From assembly GCA_030403585.1 (NCBI GenBank), contig JAUEPE010000026.1, positions 1 through 64,000 of the forward strand: DNA of 64,000 bases, given 5' to 3'. Of the stretch, positions 26,609-34,506 are shown piece after piece. Source of the stretch: Frankia sp. RB7. GTDB lineage: Bacteria; Pseudomonadota; Alphaproteobacteria; Rhizobiales; Xanthobacteraceae. Every line of letters begins with the position of its first letter. Within the stretch, counting starts at the first letter, position 1. The position numbers were made by a program, and so were the translations under genes. The notes beneath the pieces are model-generated. The model was not told the origin of the DNA, ran no database searches, and saw nothing but the letters and a program-made list of their open reading frames with translations.

Positions 26609-27376
26609 ATGAAGACGATCGATCTCAATTGCGACCTCGGCGAAGGTTTTGGCGCGTGGGAGATGGGCAACGACGCCGCGATGATCGAGCTGGCGAGCTC
26701 GGTCAACGTCGCCTGCGGCTTCCATGCCGGCGACCCTGACATCATGCGGCGGACGGTGGAGCTGGCAAAGGCGCGCGGCGTCTCGATCGGCGCGCATCCC
26801 GGCTATCGCGACCTGCACGGTTTTGGCCGGCACCCGATCGCGGGCCTGAAGTCATCCGAGATCGAGAACCTCGTCGCCTACCAGATCGGCGCGCTGCAGG
26901 CGATCGCCACCGCGGCCGGCCACAAGGTGACGCATGTGAAAGCGCATGGAGCACTCTCCAACGTCGCCTGCGAGGACGACATGACGGCGAAGGCCATCGC
27001 AGCCGGCATCAAGGCAGTCGACCCCAGCCTGATCTTCGTGGTGCTCGCCAACTCGAAGCTGGTGAAGGCCGGCGAAGAGGCCAATTTGCCGATGGTGCAC
27101 GAGGTGTTCGCCGACCGCGCCTACGAGGACGACGGCAATCTGGTTTCGCGCAAGAAGCCGGGCGCGGTGCTGCACGATGCCAAGGCGATCGCCGACCGCG
27201 TGGTGCGCATGATGCAGGACGGCGCAGTGGTGTCGGTGACAGGCAAGGTCATCAAGATGCGCACGGACACGGTGTGCATCCATGGCGATACGCACGGCGC
27301 AGTCGAGATCGCACGCACTTTGCGTCAGTCCCTGAAGGATGCGGGGATCGAGGTCGCGCCGTTCAAGCGCGGGTGA
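26609..27376 (+). CDS. pxpA: 5-oxoprolinase subunit A (LamB/YcsF family)
   Basis: 255 residues, the usual PxpA size. The family signature is at the N-terminus: IDLNCDLGEGFGAWEMG, then VACGFHAGDPDIM and GAHPGYRDLHGFGRHP, followed by HVKAHGALSN. ATG at 26609 preceded by GGCGGAGAGCAACC. Last gene of the pxpBCA operon; a palindromic repeat follows 20 nt after the stop. Pyroglutamate arises spontaneously from glutamine, so this is housekeeping damage repair. Confidence 0.96.
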   Translation: MKTIDLNCDLGEGFGAWEMGNDAAMIELASSVNVACGFHAGDPDIMRRTVELAKARGVSIGAHPGYRDLHGFGRHPIAGLKSSEIENLVAYQIGALQAIATAAGHKVTHVKAHGALSNVACEDDMTAKAIAAGIKAVDPSLIFVVLANSKLVKAGEEANLPMVHEVFADRAYEDDGNLVSRKKPGAVLHDAKAIADRVVRMMQDGAVVSVTGKVIKMRTDTVCIHGDTHGAVEIARTLRQSLKDAGIEVAPFKRG

Positions 27377-27395
27377 GACAAACACGGCGCCGTAG

Positions 27396-27421
27396 GGTGG
27401 GCAAAGCGAAGCGTGCCCACC
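27396..27421. repeat. GTGGGCA-type palindromic repeat between convergent genes
   Basis: GGTGGGCA (27396-27403) pairs with TGCCCACC (27414-27421) around AAGCGAAGCG. It matches the ends of the longer element at 53204-53318 and probably serves as a 3' stem-loop for pxpA and for the convergent reductase gene. Confidence 0.65.
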
Positions 27422-27429
27422 ACTGAGGC

Positions 27430-29037
27430 TTAGTAGACGTCAGCCTGGAAGCGGCCCGTCTTCTTGAGCTCGGCGACGAAACTGACGGCCTCATCGGTCG
27501 AGCGCGCACCGAACTGGGCGACGATGTCGACCAGCGCGCGCTCGACGTCCTTGGCCATGCGCTTGGCATCGCCGCAGATGTAGAGATGCGCGCCTTCGGC
27601 GAGCCACGTCCACAATTCACGGCCGACCTCGCGCATGCGATCCTGCACGTAGAACTTCTTGTCTCCGTCGCGCGACCAGGCCAGCGACAACCGCGTCAAC
27701 TGGCCCGAGGTCTTCATCGCGTTGAGCTCGTCCTGGTAGAAGAAATCGCAGTCGCTGCGCTGGTGGCCGAAGAACAGCCAGTTCTTGCCCGGCGCGCCGG
27801 TCGCCTTGCGGTCGAGCAGGAAGGCGCGGAACGGCGCGATGCCGGTGCCGGGGCCGATCATGATCACAGGCGTCTTCGGGTCCTCCGGCAGGCCGAAGCC
27901 GTGGGCCTTCTGCACATAGACCTTGAGCTTCTCGCCCTCGGCGATGCGCTCGCCGAGGAAGGTCGAGGCGACGCCGATGCGCTTGCGCTTGCCGATGACG
28001 TAACGCACGGAATCGACCGTCAGCGACAGCTTTCCGGGCGTCGCATTGTGCGACGACGAGATCGAGTAGAGCCGCGGCTGCAGCGGCTCCAGCGCCTCGA
28101 CGAAGGCTTCGGGATGCGGCCGCGTGCCTGAAAACTTCTGCAGCGCCGCCATCACGTCGAGCGTGGCGGCATCGCCATCGGGATCCTCGCCCTGCGCCAG
28201 CGCCCGCGCCTTCTCGCGCTGCGCGCCGCCGGTGATGAAGGAGATCAGTTCGAACAGCGTATCGGGCGCCGGCGACAGCGAGACGTCGTCGATCAGCACT
28301 TCCCGCAACGTCTTGCCGTTGACCTTGGTGGTGTGGGAGGCGCCGAGCAGCGCGATGATCTGGTCGACCAGGCCGAGCTCGTTGCGCGCGAACACGCCGA
28401 AGCTATCGCCGACGACATAGTCGAGCTTGCTGGCGGAGAGATCGAACTCGACGTGATAGGTCTCCTTCTCGGAGGCGCCCTTGTTGAGCAGGCGCCGCGA
28501 CAGGAAGGTCGCCGCAACCGGATTGTCGCGCGAACGGCCGGGCTCGGCGATCGTCACGGTGACGGCTGGCGCGGCCACCGCATCCGACTTGTCGGCCGCT
28601 TTGGCCGCCGGCGCCTTGTCGAGTTCTTCGTGCAGTGCCTTCAGCATCCGCGCGGTTTCCTTGCCGCCGGGAACGCAAAGGTTAAGCCGCGCTTCACTGC
28701 GGGTCGCAATCGCCTCCGAATAATCGTTGCAATTGTAGCCGCACTGGCCGCAATCCTGCTGCGCCATCGCCGCCATCATCTTGCGACGTACGGGCCGGCC
28801 TTCGGCGAGCTTCATCCGGTCGGCGATCGGCATGGTCTGGTCGTGCCACGGCGCTTCGCCGTCGTCGCCGTCACCAGCTTGCATGATGGCGGCGCCTTGC
28901 TCCGACGACAGAGGCGCCGCAGCGTCGGGCGACAGCAATCCGGCAAAGAAGCCGTTCAGCCAGGAGCGCTGCGCGTCGGAGAACGGTGCGCTCGCGGGAA
29001 TGATGTCGAGTTTCGGCGGGGGCGTGATCTGGTTCAT
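27430..29037 (-). CDS. FAD/NADPH reductase with N-terminal Fe-S motif (CysJ-like, no FMN domain)
   Basis: 535 residues, translationally coupled to nirA (4-nt overlap), so it probably supplies electrons to the nitrite reductase, possibly also to sulfite reductase. The C-terminal 400 residues are a CysJ/P450-reductase type FAD-NADP module: RLYSISSSHN (FAD), GPGTGIAPFRAFL, FFGHQRSDCDFFYQDEL and YICGDAKRMAKDVE (NADP). The flavodoxin domain of CysJ is absent. Instead, residues 96, 99, 103 and 121 are Cys in CGQCGYNC...NLC, a C-x2-C-x3-C-x17-C arrangement like 4Fe-4S domains. So electrons may go NADPH to FAD to Fe-S to siroheme. Often annotated as sulfite reductase alpha subunit. Confidence 0.88.
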   Translation of the reverse strand: MNQITPPPKLDIIPASAPFSDAQRSWLNGFFAGLLSPDAAAPLSSEQGAAIMQAGDGDDGEAPWHDQTMPIADRMKLAEGRPVRRKMMAAMAQQDCGQCGYNCNDYSEAIATRSEARLNLCVPGGKETARMLKALHEELDKAPAAKAADKSDAVAAPAVTVTIAEPGRSRDNPVAATFLSRRLLNKGASEKETYHVEFDLSASKLDYVVGDSFGVFARNELGLVDQIIALLGASHTTKVNGKTLREVLIDDVSLSPAPDTLFELISFITGGAQREKARALAQGEDPDGDAATLDVMAALQKFSGTRPHPEAFVEALEPLQPRLYSISSSHNATPGKLSLTVDSVRYVIGKRKRIGVASTFLGERIAEGEKLKVYVQKAHGFGLPEDPKTPVIMIGPGTGIAPFRAFLLDRKATGAPGKNWLFFGHQRSDCDFFYQDELNAMKTSGQLTRLSLAWSRDGDKKFYVQDRMREVGRELWTWLAEGAHLYICGDAKRMAKDVERALVDIVAQFGARSTDEAVSFVAELKKTGRFQADVY

Positions 29038-30812
29038 GCGGACACCTGTGCATCGGCAAGCTTGCGCAGCGTCTCGCCGTCATGGCGGCGCGCAAAGGAC
29101 AGGAAGGTTTCGTCCGGAGACGAGCGGTGGGCGATATAGGCCTTGAGCAGTCCTTCGACCGTCTTCGGCGCGTCCTCGGCCTTGAGGTCGTGATAGACCT
29201 CCTGCCCGACGTCAGCGTCCGGACCAAACCCGCCGCCGGTGAAGAGGTGATAGCCCTCCACCGTGTCGTCCTCATTCACCGGCACCCGCGCCCCGATCAG
29301 TCCGATGTCGCTGATGTAATGCTGCGCGCAGGAATGGTGACAGCCGGTGACGTGGACGTTGACCGGGGTGTCCATCGCGACACGCGGCTCGCACCAGTCG
29401 CCGATCTCGGCGGCGTGGCGCTTGGTATTCGAGGCGGCGAAACGGCAGCCGGCATTGCCGGTGCAGGCGATCAGGCCGGCGCGGATATGGGAGGCCTCGA
29501 CCGCGAGACCGATCTGCTTGATCGCTGCAATGGCAAGCTCGACATTCTCGTCGCGCACGCCCGGGATCAACAGGTTCTGCCAGACGGTCAGGCGAATGTC
29601 GCCGTCGCCGAGATCTTGCGCGACCTTGGCGAGGCCCCGCATCTGATCGCAGGTGATCTTGCCGAGCGGCAGCGACACGCCGATCCAGTTCAGGCCGTCC
29701 TGCTTCTGCCTGTGCACGCCGATATGCGCCATGCGGTCCGACGCCGGCCGTGGCGAAAACGCATCTTCCGGCACGCGCACGAACGGCGTCTTCAACCGTT
29801 CCTCGACGAGCCTGAGGAAGCCGTCATGGCCCATGGCGTCGAGCACGTATTTCAGCCGCGCTTTGTTGCGGTTGGTGCGGTCGCCATGCTCGATGAACAC
29901 ACGCACGATGGCGTCCGCAACGGCCGTGGCCTGTTCCGGCTTGACGATGATGCCGGAATATTTTGCGAAATCCCTGTGTCCGGTGATGCCGCCGAGGCCC
30001 AGGCGAAACCAGATTCCGGGCTCGACGCCAAACCCATCCTTGATTTCGAACGCCGTGAAGGCGATGTCGTTGGTCTCCTCCAGCACGGCGATCCTGCCCG
30101 CGCCGTCGAAGGCGACGTTGAACTTGCGCGGCAATCCGTACAGCGAGCGATCATTCAGGATGTGATAGTGCCATTCGCGCGCATAGGGCCGCGTATCGAT
30201 CAGCTCTTGCGGATCGATGCCCGCCGTCGGCGTTCCCGTCACGTTGCGGATGTTGTCGGCACCGGAGCCGCGCGAACACAGGCCGAGATCCTGGATGCCC
30301 TCGATCAGCTTTATGGCATGCTTCGGCGGGATCTCGCGAAGCTGGAGATTGGCGCGCGTGGTGACGTGGCTGAACGGCCCGCAGAGATCATCGGCCAGAT
30401 CGGCGAGGCCCGAGAGCTGCCAGTGCTTCATGATGCCGTTCGGAATCCGCAGGCGGCACATGTAGGAATCCTGCGTCGGCGCGACGTAGAAAATCCCGTA
30501 ATAGCGCCAGCGGAAATTGTCCGCGGGGCTGGGCGGCGCGTTGTCGAGCGCCTGCTGGCGCAGCCGCGGATAGGCATCGAAGGGATGCTCGTCGCGCTTG
30601 AATTTCTCCTGGTCGGCGAGCTTCTTGCCCGCGGCGATGACCTTGTCCTGCGCCTTGATGTGCACGGCGTCGGGGCCGGTCGGTTCGGCGTTGGCCTTGC
30701 CGCCGCCGCCCAAGCCGCGACCAACCTTGCTGATTTGCAGCCCGGTCGTGAAGCCTTCGAGATAGCGTTTCTGGTCGTCGGTGAAGTCGACTGCGATCGT
30801 GTCGATTTTCAT
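29034..30812 (-). CDS. nirA: Assimilatory nitrite reductase (siroheme, 4Fe-4S), NirA
   Basis: Six-electron reduction of nitrite to ammonium in the cytoplasm. 592 residues, fitting ferredoxin-type NirA. Two nitrite/sulfite reductase half-domain repeats are seen: FSHVTTRANLQLREIPPKH in the first and RLTVWQNLLIPGVRDE in the second. The cluster ligands form C-x5-C (ACTGNAGC) and C-x3-C (GCHHSC) in the C-terminal part. Start placed at MKIDTIAVDF (30812), since the longer frame continues into the leader. A sigma-54 type promoter lies about 170 nt upstream, and nasS/nasT precede it on the same strand. The 3' end overlaps the reductase gene by 4 nt. Confidence 0.94.
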   Translation of the reverse strand: MKIDTIAVDFTDDQKRYLEGFTTGLQISKVGRGLGGGGKANAEPTGPDAVHIKAQDKVIAAGKKLADQEKFKRDEHPFDAYPRLRQQALDNAPPSPADNFRWRYYGIFYVAPTQDSYMCRLRIPNGIMKHWQLSGLADLADDLCGPFSHVTTRANLQLREIPPKHAIKLIEGIQDLGLCSRGSGADNIRNVTGTPTAGIDPQELIDTRPYAREWHYHILNDRSLYGLPRKFNVAFDGAGRIAVLEETNDIAFTAFEIKDGFGVEPGIWFRLGLGGITGHRDFAKYSGIIVKPEQATAVADAIVRVFIEHGDRTNRNKARLKYVLDAMGHDGFLRLVEERLKTPFVRVPEDAFSPRPASDRMAHIGVHRQKQDGLNWIGVSLPLGKITCDQMRGLAKVAQDLGDGDIRLTVWQNLLIPGVRDENVELAIAAIKQIGLAVEASHIRAGLIACTGNAGCRFAASNTKRHAAEIGDWCEPRVAMDTPVNVHVTGCHHSCAQHYISDIGLIGARVPVNEDDTVEGYHLFTGGGFGPDADVGQEVYHDLKAEDAPKTVEGLLKAYIAHRSSPDETFLSFARRHDGETLRKLADAQVSA

Positions 30813-30983
30813 GGTCGGTAACGAAGCTCCTGCGGCCACCTGGGTGGTATCGACGGAAATGTGCGCGACCCGCGAGGAACTCGACTGGCTCAAGAGCCGG
30901 CTCTGTCCCCAACGGTCCGGTCAGCTTCGTTGCTGCGGGACTTGGCTCAGCAGGCGTCTGTGACTAGCTGGCCGCACTGCAAC

Positions 30984-31001
30984 ATACAAGTTGCGTGCCA
31001 G
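30984..31001 (-). promoter_or_regulatory. Sigma-54 (-24/-12) promoter of nirA
   Basis: On the minus strand: C-TGGCACG-CAAC-TTGTA-T, against the consensus TGGCACG-N4-TTGCW: the -24 block is perfect and the -12 block has GT for GC, with the required 10-nt spacing. Predicted transcription start near 30975. Fits nitrogen-controlled expression of nirA. Confidence 0.7.
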
Positions 31002-31120
31002 CTTCGATGAAATAGAAACTGTCGTGATTCCAGACGATTAGGAGAGGCCCGTAAGCCTCCGGTCCCGGAACTTTCACGAAATTCGAGCAGTCGGCTCAAA
31101 ATTTAGCCGATGACCTCATT

Positions 31121-31137
31121 CGCCCAAAAACGGTGCA
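31121..31137. promoter_or_regulatory. Possible NtrC binding site upstream of nirA
   Basis: Minus strand TGCACC-GTTTT-TGGGCG. The left half matches the NtrC consensus TGCACC-N5-GGTGCA fully, the right half three of six. Located about 125 bp upstream of the -24 element, a usual enhancer distance. Weak alone, meaningful with the sigma-54 promoter. Confidence 0.4.
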
Positions 31138-31146
31138 GAGGCCAAA

Positions 31147-32310
31147 TCAGGCCTTCCAGCGCCCGACCTCAAAGGCCTCGAGATGCCCGCTTATGTCGTC
31201 GGGATCGAAGGCGGGGCCGGCAAATGCACCAAACGGCGCGGGCGCCTCGGCGGGCTGATGACGCCCGAGGGCGGCGTCGTAGAGATCAGGCCTGAACACA
31301 GCCTTCGCCGTCTTGACGCCGTCGGGTGTCAGCGGCGCCTGTCCCCAGCGCACCATCTGCGCATAGAGCCAGGCGGCCTGGACCGGATCCGGGCGCCCTG
31401 CCCCTTCACGCCCGACCAGAAGATAGCGGCCGCTTTCGCGGAACGTGCCGTCGGGCGAGATCTTCAGACGCCCGTCGAGGGTGCGCTGAATGACTTCGGC
31501 ATCGACGCCGATCCGTTCCGGTTGCGCCAGGATGCGCGCTGCCTCGGTCCGGTTTTCGGCATGCTCGATGAACTCGGCCGCCTTCGATGCCGCACGCGTG
31601 AGCGCGGCGACCACGTCCGGGTTCTTGTCGGCCCAGGTCTGGCGGACGGCCAAAACCTTCTCCGCCGCATGTACGAGAATGTCGGAGACGAAATGCAGGA
31701 TGTGGCCGATGCCGAGATCGACGGCGATCGAATTCCAGGGCGCGCCGACGCAGAAAGCATCGACGTGGCCGCTCTTGAGGCTGTCCACCATATAGGGCGG
31801 CGGCAGCACCACAAGGCGCACGTCCTCGTCAGGATCGACGCCGGCCGCCGCCATCCAGAACCGCAGCTGGTAATTGTGGGTCGAGAACGGAAAGGTCATG
31901 CCGAAGGTCAGCGGATCGGCGCCCGCCTTGCGCCGCTTGGAGACGACCTTCGCCAGCGCCTTTGCCGTCGCAAGCGGATCGAAGCGGTCGCCGTCGATCT
32001 CCTCCATCAGCGCAGCGTAGAGCGCCGGCGACACCGTGATCGCATTGCCGTTGACGCCGAGATTGAAGGGCGCTGCGATCGGCACCTTGACGTGACCGAG
32101 CCCGAGCGAGGACGCGATCGCCACGGGCGCGAGCAGATGCGCGGCGTCGAACAGGCCGATGTTCAGCTTGTCGCGAACATTGGACCACGACACCTCGCGC
32201 ACTAGCTCGACCTCGAGCCCTTCGGCCGCAGTAAATCCCTTGTCGACGGCAACGATCAGGGCGGCGGCATCGACCAGCGGGATGAACCCGATGCGAAGGG
32301 GCGCGGTCAT
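31147..32310 (-). CDS. nasS: Nitrate/nitrite sensor NasS
   Basis: 387 residues related to the nitrate-binding proteins NrtA/CmpA, but with no signal peptide: it begins directly with PLRIGFIPLVDAAALIVAVD. That marks NasS, the cytoplasmic sensor which holds NasT in an inactive complex and releases it when nitrate or nitrite binds. NrtA-family blocks include FDAAHLLAPVAIASSLGLG, FPFSTHNYQLRFW and GHVDAFCVGAPWNS. Start overlaps the nasT stop by 4 nt, so both are made together, as a stoichiometric pair would need. nirA follows after 334 nt with its own promoter. Confidence 0.92.
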   Translation of the reverse strand: MTAPLRIGFIPLVDAAALIVAVDKGFTAAEGLEVELVREVSWSNVRDKLNIGLFDAAHLLAPVAIASSLGLGHVKVPIAAPFNLGVNGNAITVSPALYAALMEEIDGDRFDPLATAKALAKVVSKRRKAGADPLTFGMTFPFSTHNYQLRFWMAAAGVDPDEDVRLVVLPPPYMVDSLKSGHVDAFCVGAPWNSIAVDLGIGHILHFVSDILVHAAEKVLAVRQTWADKNPDVVAALTRAASKAAEFIEHAENRTEAARILAQPERIGVDAEVIQRTLDGRLKISPDGTFRESGRYLLVGREGAGRPDPVQAAWLYAQMVRWGQAPLTPDGVKTAKAVFRPDLYDAALGRHQPAEAPAPFGAFAGPAFDPDDISGHLEAFEVGRWKA

Positions 32311-32897
32311 TTCAGCATCTCCGACGCGGTGATGATCGACTGCGCGATCTCGCCGATTTTCTTCTTCTCGCGCATGGCGGTGGAACGCATCAGCACATAG
32401 GCCTCGTCCTCGTTGAGGCTCTTGACCCGCATCAGGATTCCCTTGGCCTTCTCGATGACCTTGCGGTCTTCGAGTTGCGACTTGGTCCGCTCCAGCTCCT
32501 CCTGGAGTTTTGCGAAAGCATTGAAGCGCGACACGCAGAGGTCGAGGATCGGCTTGATGCGCTCCTTCTTCAGACCGTCGACGATATAGGCGGACACCCC
32601 TGCCTCCACGGAGGCTTGAATCGAGGATGAATCGCTCTGGTCGACGAACATCGCGATCGGCCGCCGCACGGCGCGGCTGACCTGGAACATCGCCTCCAGC
32701 ACATCGCGGCTGGGGTTTTCGAGATCGATCAGGATGATGTCGGGGTCCACCGCATAAATACGGGCGAGCAGGCTCTGCATCTCGCTGATATGGACGATTT
32801 GCGTGAATCCGGCCTCCCGCAACCCCTCCTCGAGGATCGCGGCCCGGATCGGGCTCTCGTCGACAATCACGATTTTAGGCGACTGTTCGGCGCTCAT
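32307..32897 (-). CDS. nasT: Nitrate-responsive antiterminator NasT (ANTAR response regulator)
   Basis: 196 residues: an N-terminal receiver-like domain with Asp58 in ILIDLENP, a coiled linker (LQEELERTKSQLEDRK) and the C-terminal ANTAR RNA-binding domain with VIEKAKGILMRVKSLNEDEAY. NasT binds leader RNA hairpins of nitrate-assimilation genes and prevents early termination; NasS controls it. The receiver lacks a partner kinase, as usual. First gene of the nasTS pair, divergent from rimO with about 110 bp between. Expected target here is the nirA leader. Confidence 0.94.
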   Translation of the reverse strand: MSAEQSPKIVIVDESPIRAAILEEGLREAGFTQIVHISEMQSLLARIYAVDPDIILIDLENPSRDVLEAMFQVSRAVRRPIAMFVDQSDSSSIQASVEAGVSAYIVDGLKKERIKPILDLCVSRFNAFAKLQEELERTKSQLEDRKVIEKAKGILMRVKSLNEDEAYVLMRSTAMREKKKIGEIAQSIITASEMLK

Positions 32898-33009
32898 AGC
32901 TCACCCGCAACCCGGCGATTCATCCATAGCATGCCGGACCGTCATGCAAAGGGTTGTAATTATGGGCAATTGGGACTAGCTCAGGCCCGTCAATCAGGCA
33001 GATTTGGAT

Positions 33010-34335
33010 ATGGATCAGACGGCTGCGCCCAAGGTCAGCTTCGTGTCGCTCGGGTGTCCCAAGGCATTGGTGGATTCCGAGCGCATCATCACGCGCCTGC
33101 GCGCCGAGGGCTATGAGCTCGCCCGCAAGCATGACGGTGCCGACATCGTCATCGTTAACACCTGCGGATTCCTCGACAGCGCCAAGCAGGAATCGCTCTC
33201 GGCGATCGGCGAGGCCATGGCCGAGAACGGCAAGGTGATCGTGACCGGCTGCATGGGCGCCGAGCCCGAGCAGATCGAGGAGGCCTATCCCGGCGTACTC
33301 TCCATCACCGGCCCGCAGCAATATGAGAGCGTGCTGGATGCCGTGCATCGCGCGCTGCCGCCGGCGCACAATCCGCATCTCGACCTGGTGCCGCCGCAGG
33401 GCATCAAGCTGACGCCGCGGCACTACGCCTATTTGAAGATCTCCGAAGGCTGCAACAACCGCTGCACCTTCTGCATCATCCCGAAACTGCGCGGCGATCT
33501 CGTCTCGCGCCCAGCCAACGACGTGCTGCGCGAAGCCGAACGGCTGGTCGATGCCGGGGTCAAGGAGCTCTTGGTCATCTCGCAGGACACTTCGGCTTAC
33601 GGCATCGACCTCAAATACGCCGAGAGCCCCTGGAAGGACCGCCAGGTCCGCGCACGATTTTTGGACCTCGCTCGCGAGCTCGGCGAACTCGGTGCATGGG
33701 TCCGGCTGCAATATGTCTACCCCTACCCGCATGTCGACGAGGTCATCGCGCTGATGAACGAGGGCAAGGTGCTGCCTTATCTCGACATCCCGTTCCAGCA
33801 CGCGAGCCCCGACGTGCTGAAGGCGATGAAGCGCCCCGCCGCGCAGGACAAGACACTGGCGCGCATCAAGCGCTGGCGCGAGGAATGTCCCGATCTCGCG
33901 CTGCGCTCGACCTTCATCGTCGGCTTCCCCGGCGAGACCGATGCCGACTTCGCCTATCTGCTCGACTGGCTCGATGAAGCCGAGATCGATCGCCTCGGCT
34001 GCTTCAAATACGAGCCGGTTGCCGGTGCGACGTCGAACGCGCTCGAAGGTGCCGTGCCCGCCGAGATCAAGCAGGAACGCTACAACGCACTGATGGCGCG
34101 CCAGCAGAAGATCTCGGCGCGCAGGCTGAAGCGCAAGGTCGGCACGCGCCAGCAGATCATTATCGACGAGGTCGGCCCGACCGTTGCAAAGGGCCGCTCC
34201 AAGGCCGATGCGCCCGAGATCGACGGCGCGGTGTATCTGACCAGCCGCCGCCCGCTGCGTGTCGGCGAGATCGTCACCGCGAAAATCGAGCGCGCGGATC
34301 AGTACGATTTGCACGGCAGCGTCGCGGGGTTTTGA
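33010..34335 (+). CDS. rimO: Ribosomal protein S12 methylthiotransferase
   Basis: Radical-SAM enzyme that methylthiolates the conserved Asp of ribosomal protein S12. 441 residues, the family length. The N-terminal UPF0004 domain has three cluster Cys (SLGCPKALVDSE, NTCGFLDS, VTGCMG). The radical-SAM motif is CNNRCTFC (C-x3-C-x2-C) near residue 150, and the C-terminal 65 residues form the TRAM domain. SLGCPKxxVDSE and IIPKLRG distinguish RimO from MiaB. ATG at 33010 chosen over a TTG 6 nt upstream. Confidence 0.96.
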   Translation: MDQTAAPKVSFVSLGCPKALVDSERIITRLRAEGYELARKHDGADIVIVNTCGFLDSAKQESLSAIGEAMAENGKVIVTGCMGAEPEQIEEAYPGVLSITGPQQYESVLDAVHRALPPAHNPHLDLVPPQGIKLTPRHYAYLKISEGCNNRCTFCIIPKLRGDLVSRPANDVLREAERLVDAGVKELLVISQDTSAYGIDLKYAESPWKDRQVRARFLDLARELGELGAWVRLQYVYPYPHVDEVIALMNEGKVLPYLDIPFQHASPDVLKAMKRPAAQDKTLARIKRWREECPDLALRSTFIVGFPGETDADFAYLLDWLDEAEIDRLGCFKYEPVAGATSNALEGAVPAEIKQERYNALMARQQKISARRLKRKVGTRQQIIIDEVGPTVAKGRSKADAPEIDGAVYLTSRRPLRVGEIVTAKIERADQYDLHGSVAGF

Positions 34336-34403
34336 CGGACTCCGTCATTGCCGTGACGACGGCAACTTCCGCGTCATCACCGGCATCTGAGGTGCTCTCT
34401 CTT

Positions 34404-34419
34404 CGGTGCGATCGCACCG
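34404..34419. other. 16-bp perfect palindrome downstream of rimO
   Basis: CGGTGCGA followed by TCGCACCG, with no loop, 68 nt after the rimO stop in the convergent space towards the next minus-strand gene. Could be a 3' structure or a binding site; no T-run. Confidence 0.45.
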
Positions 34420-34506
34420 TGGGACGCCCTGCGTCACATGCCTCACACCTCTCAGGATGACGGGTCCGCTATCGCCTTTACCGCGCTCGGACGATGCGGA
34501 GGCAGT

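Larger units (their letters stand above)
30813..31146 (-). other. nirA upstream region: promoter plus about 160-nt leader
   Basis: 334 bp between the nasS stop and the nirA start. It holds a -24/-12 promoter (30984-31001) and a possible NtrC site (31121-31137). The predicted leader (about 30975-30813) contains the palindrome AGAGCCGGCTCT at 30893-30904 and further short stems, the place where NasT, an ANTAR RNA-binding protein, would act. I could not resolve the paired hexaloop hairpins of ANTAR targets by eye. No gene seen. Confidence 0.6.

Noticed and set aside
25408..26745. Open frame of about 445 codons on the minus strand
   Set aside because: Antisense to pxpC; no domain seen.
32920..34314. 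Open frame of about 464 codons on the minus strand
   Set aside because: Antisense to rimO, whose radical-SAM motif is unambiguous.
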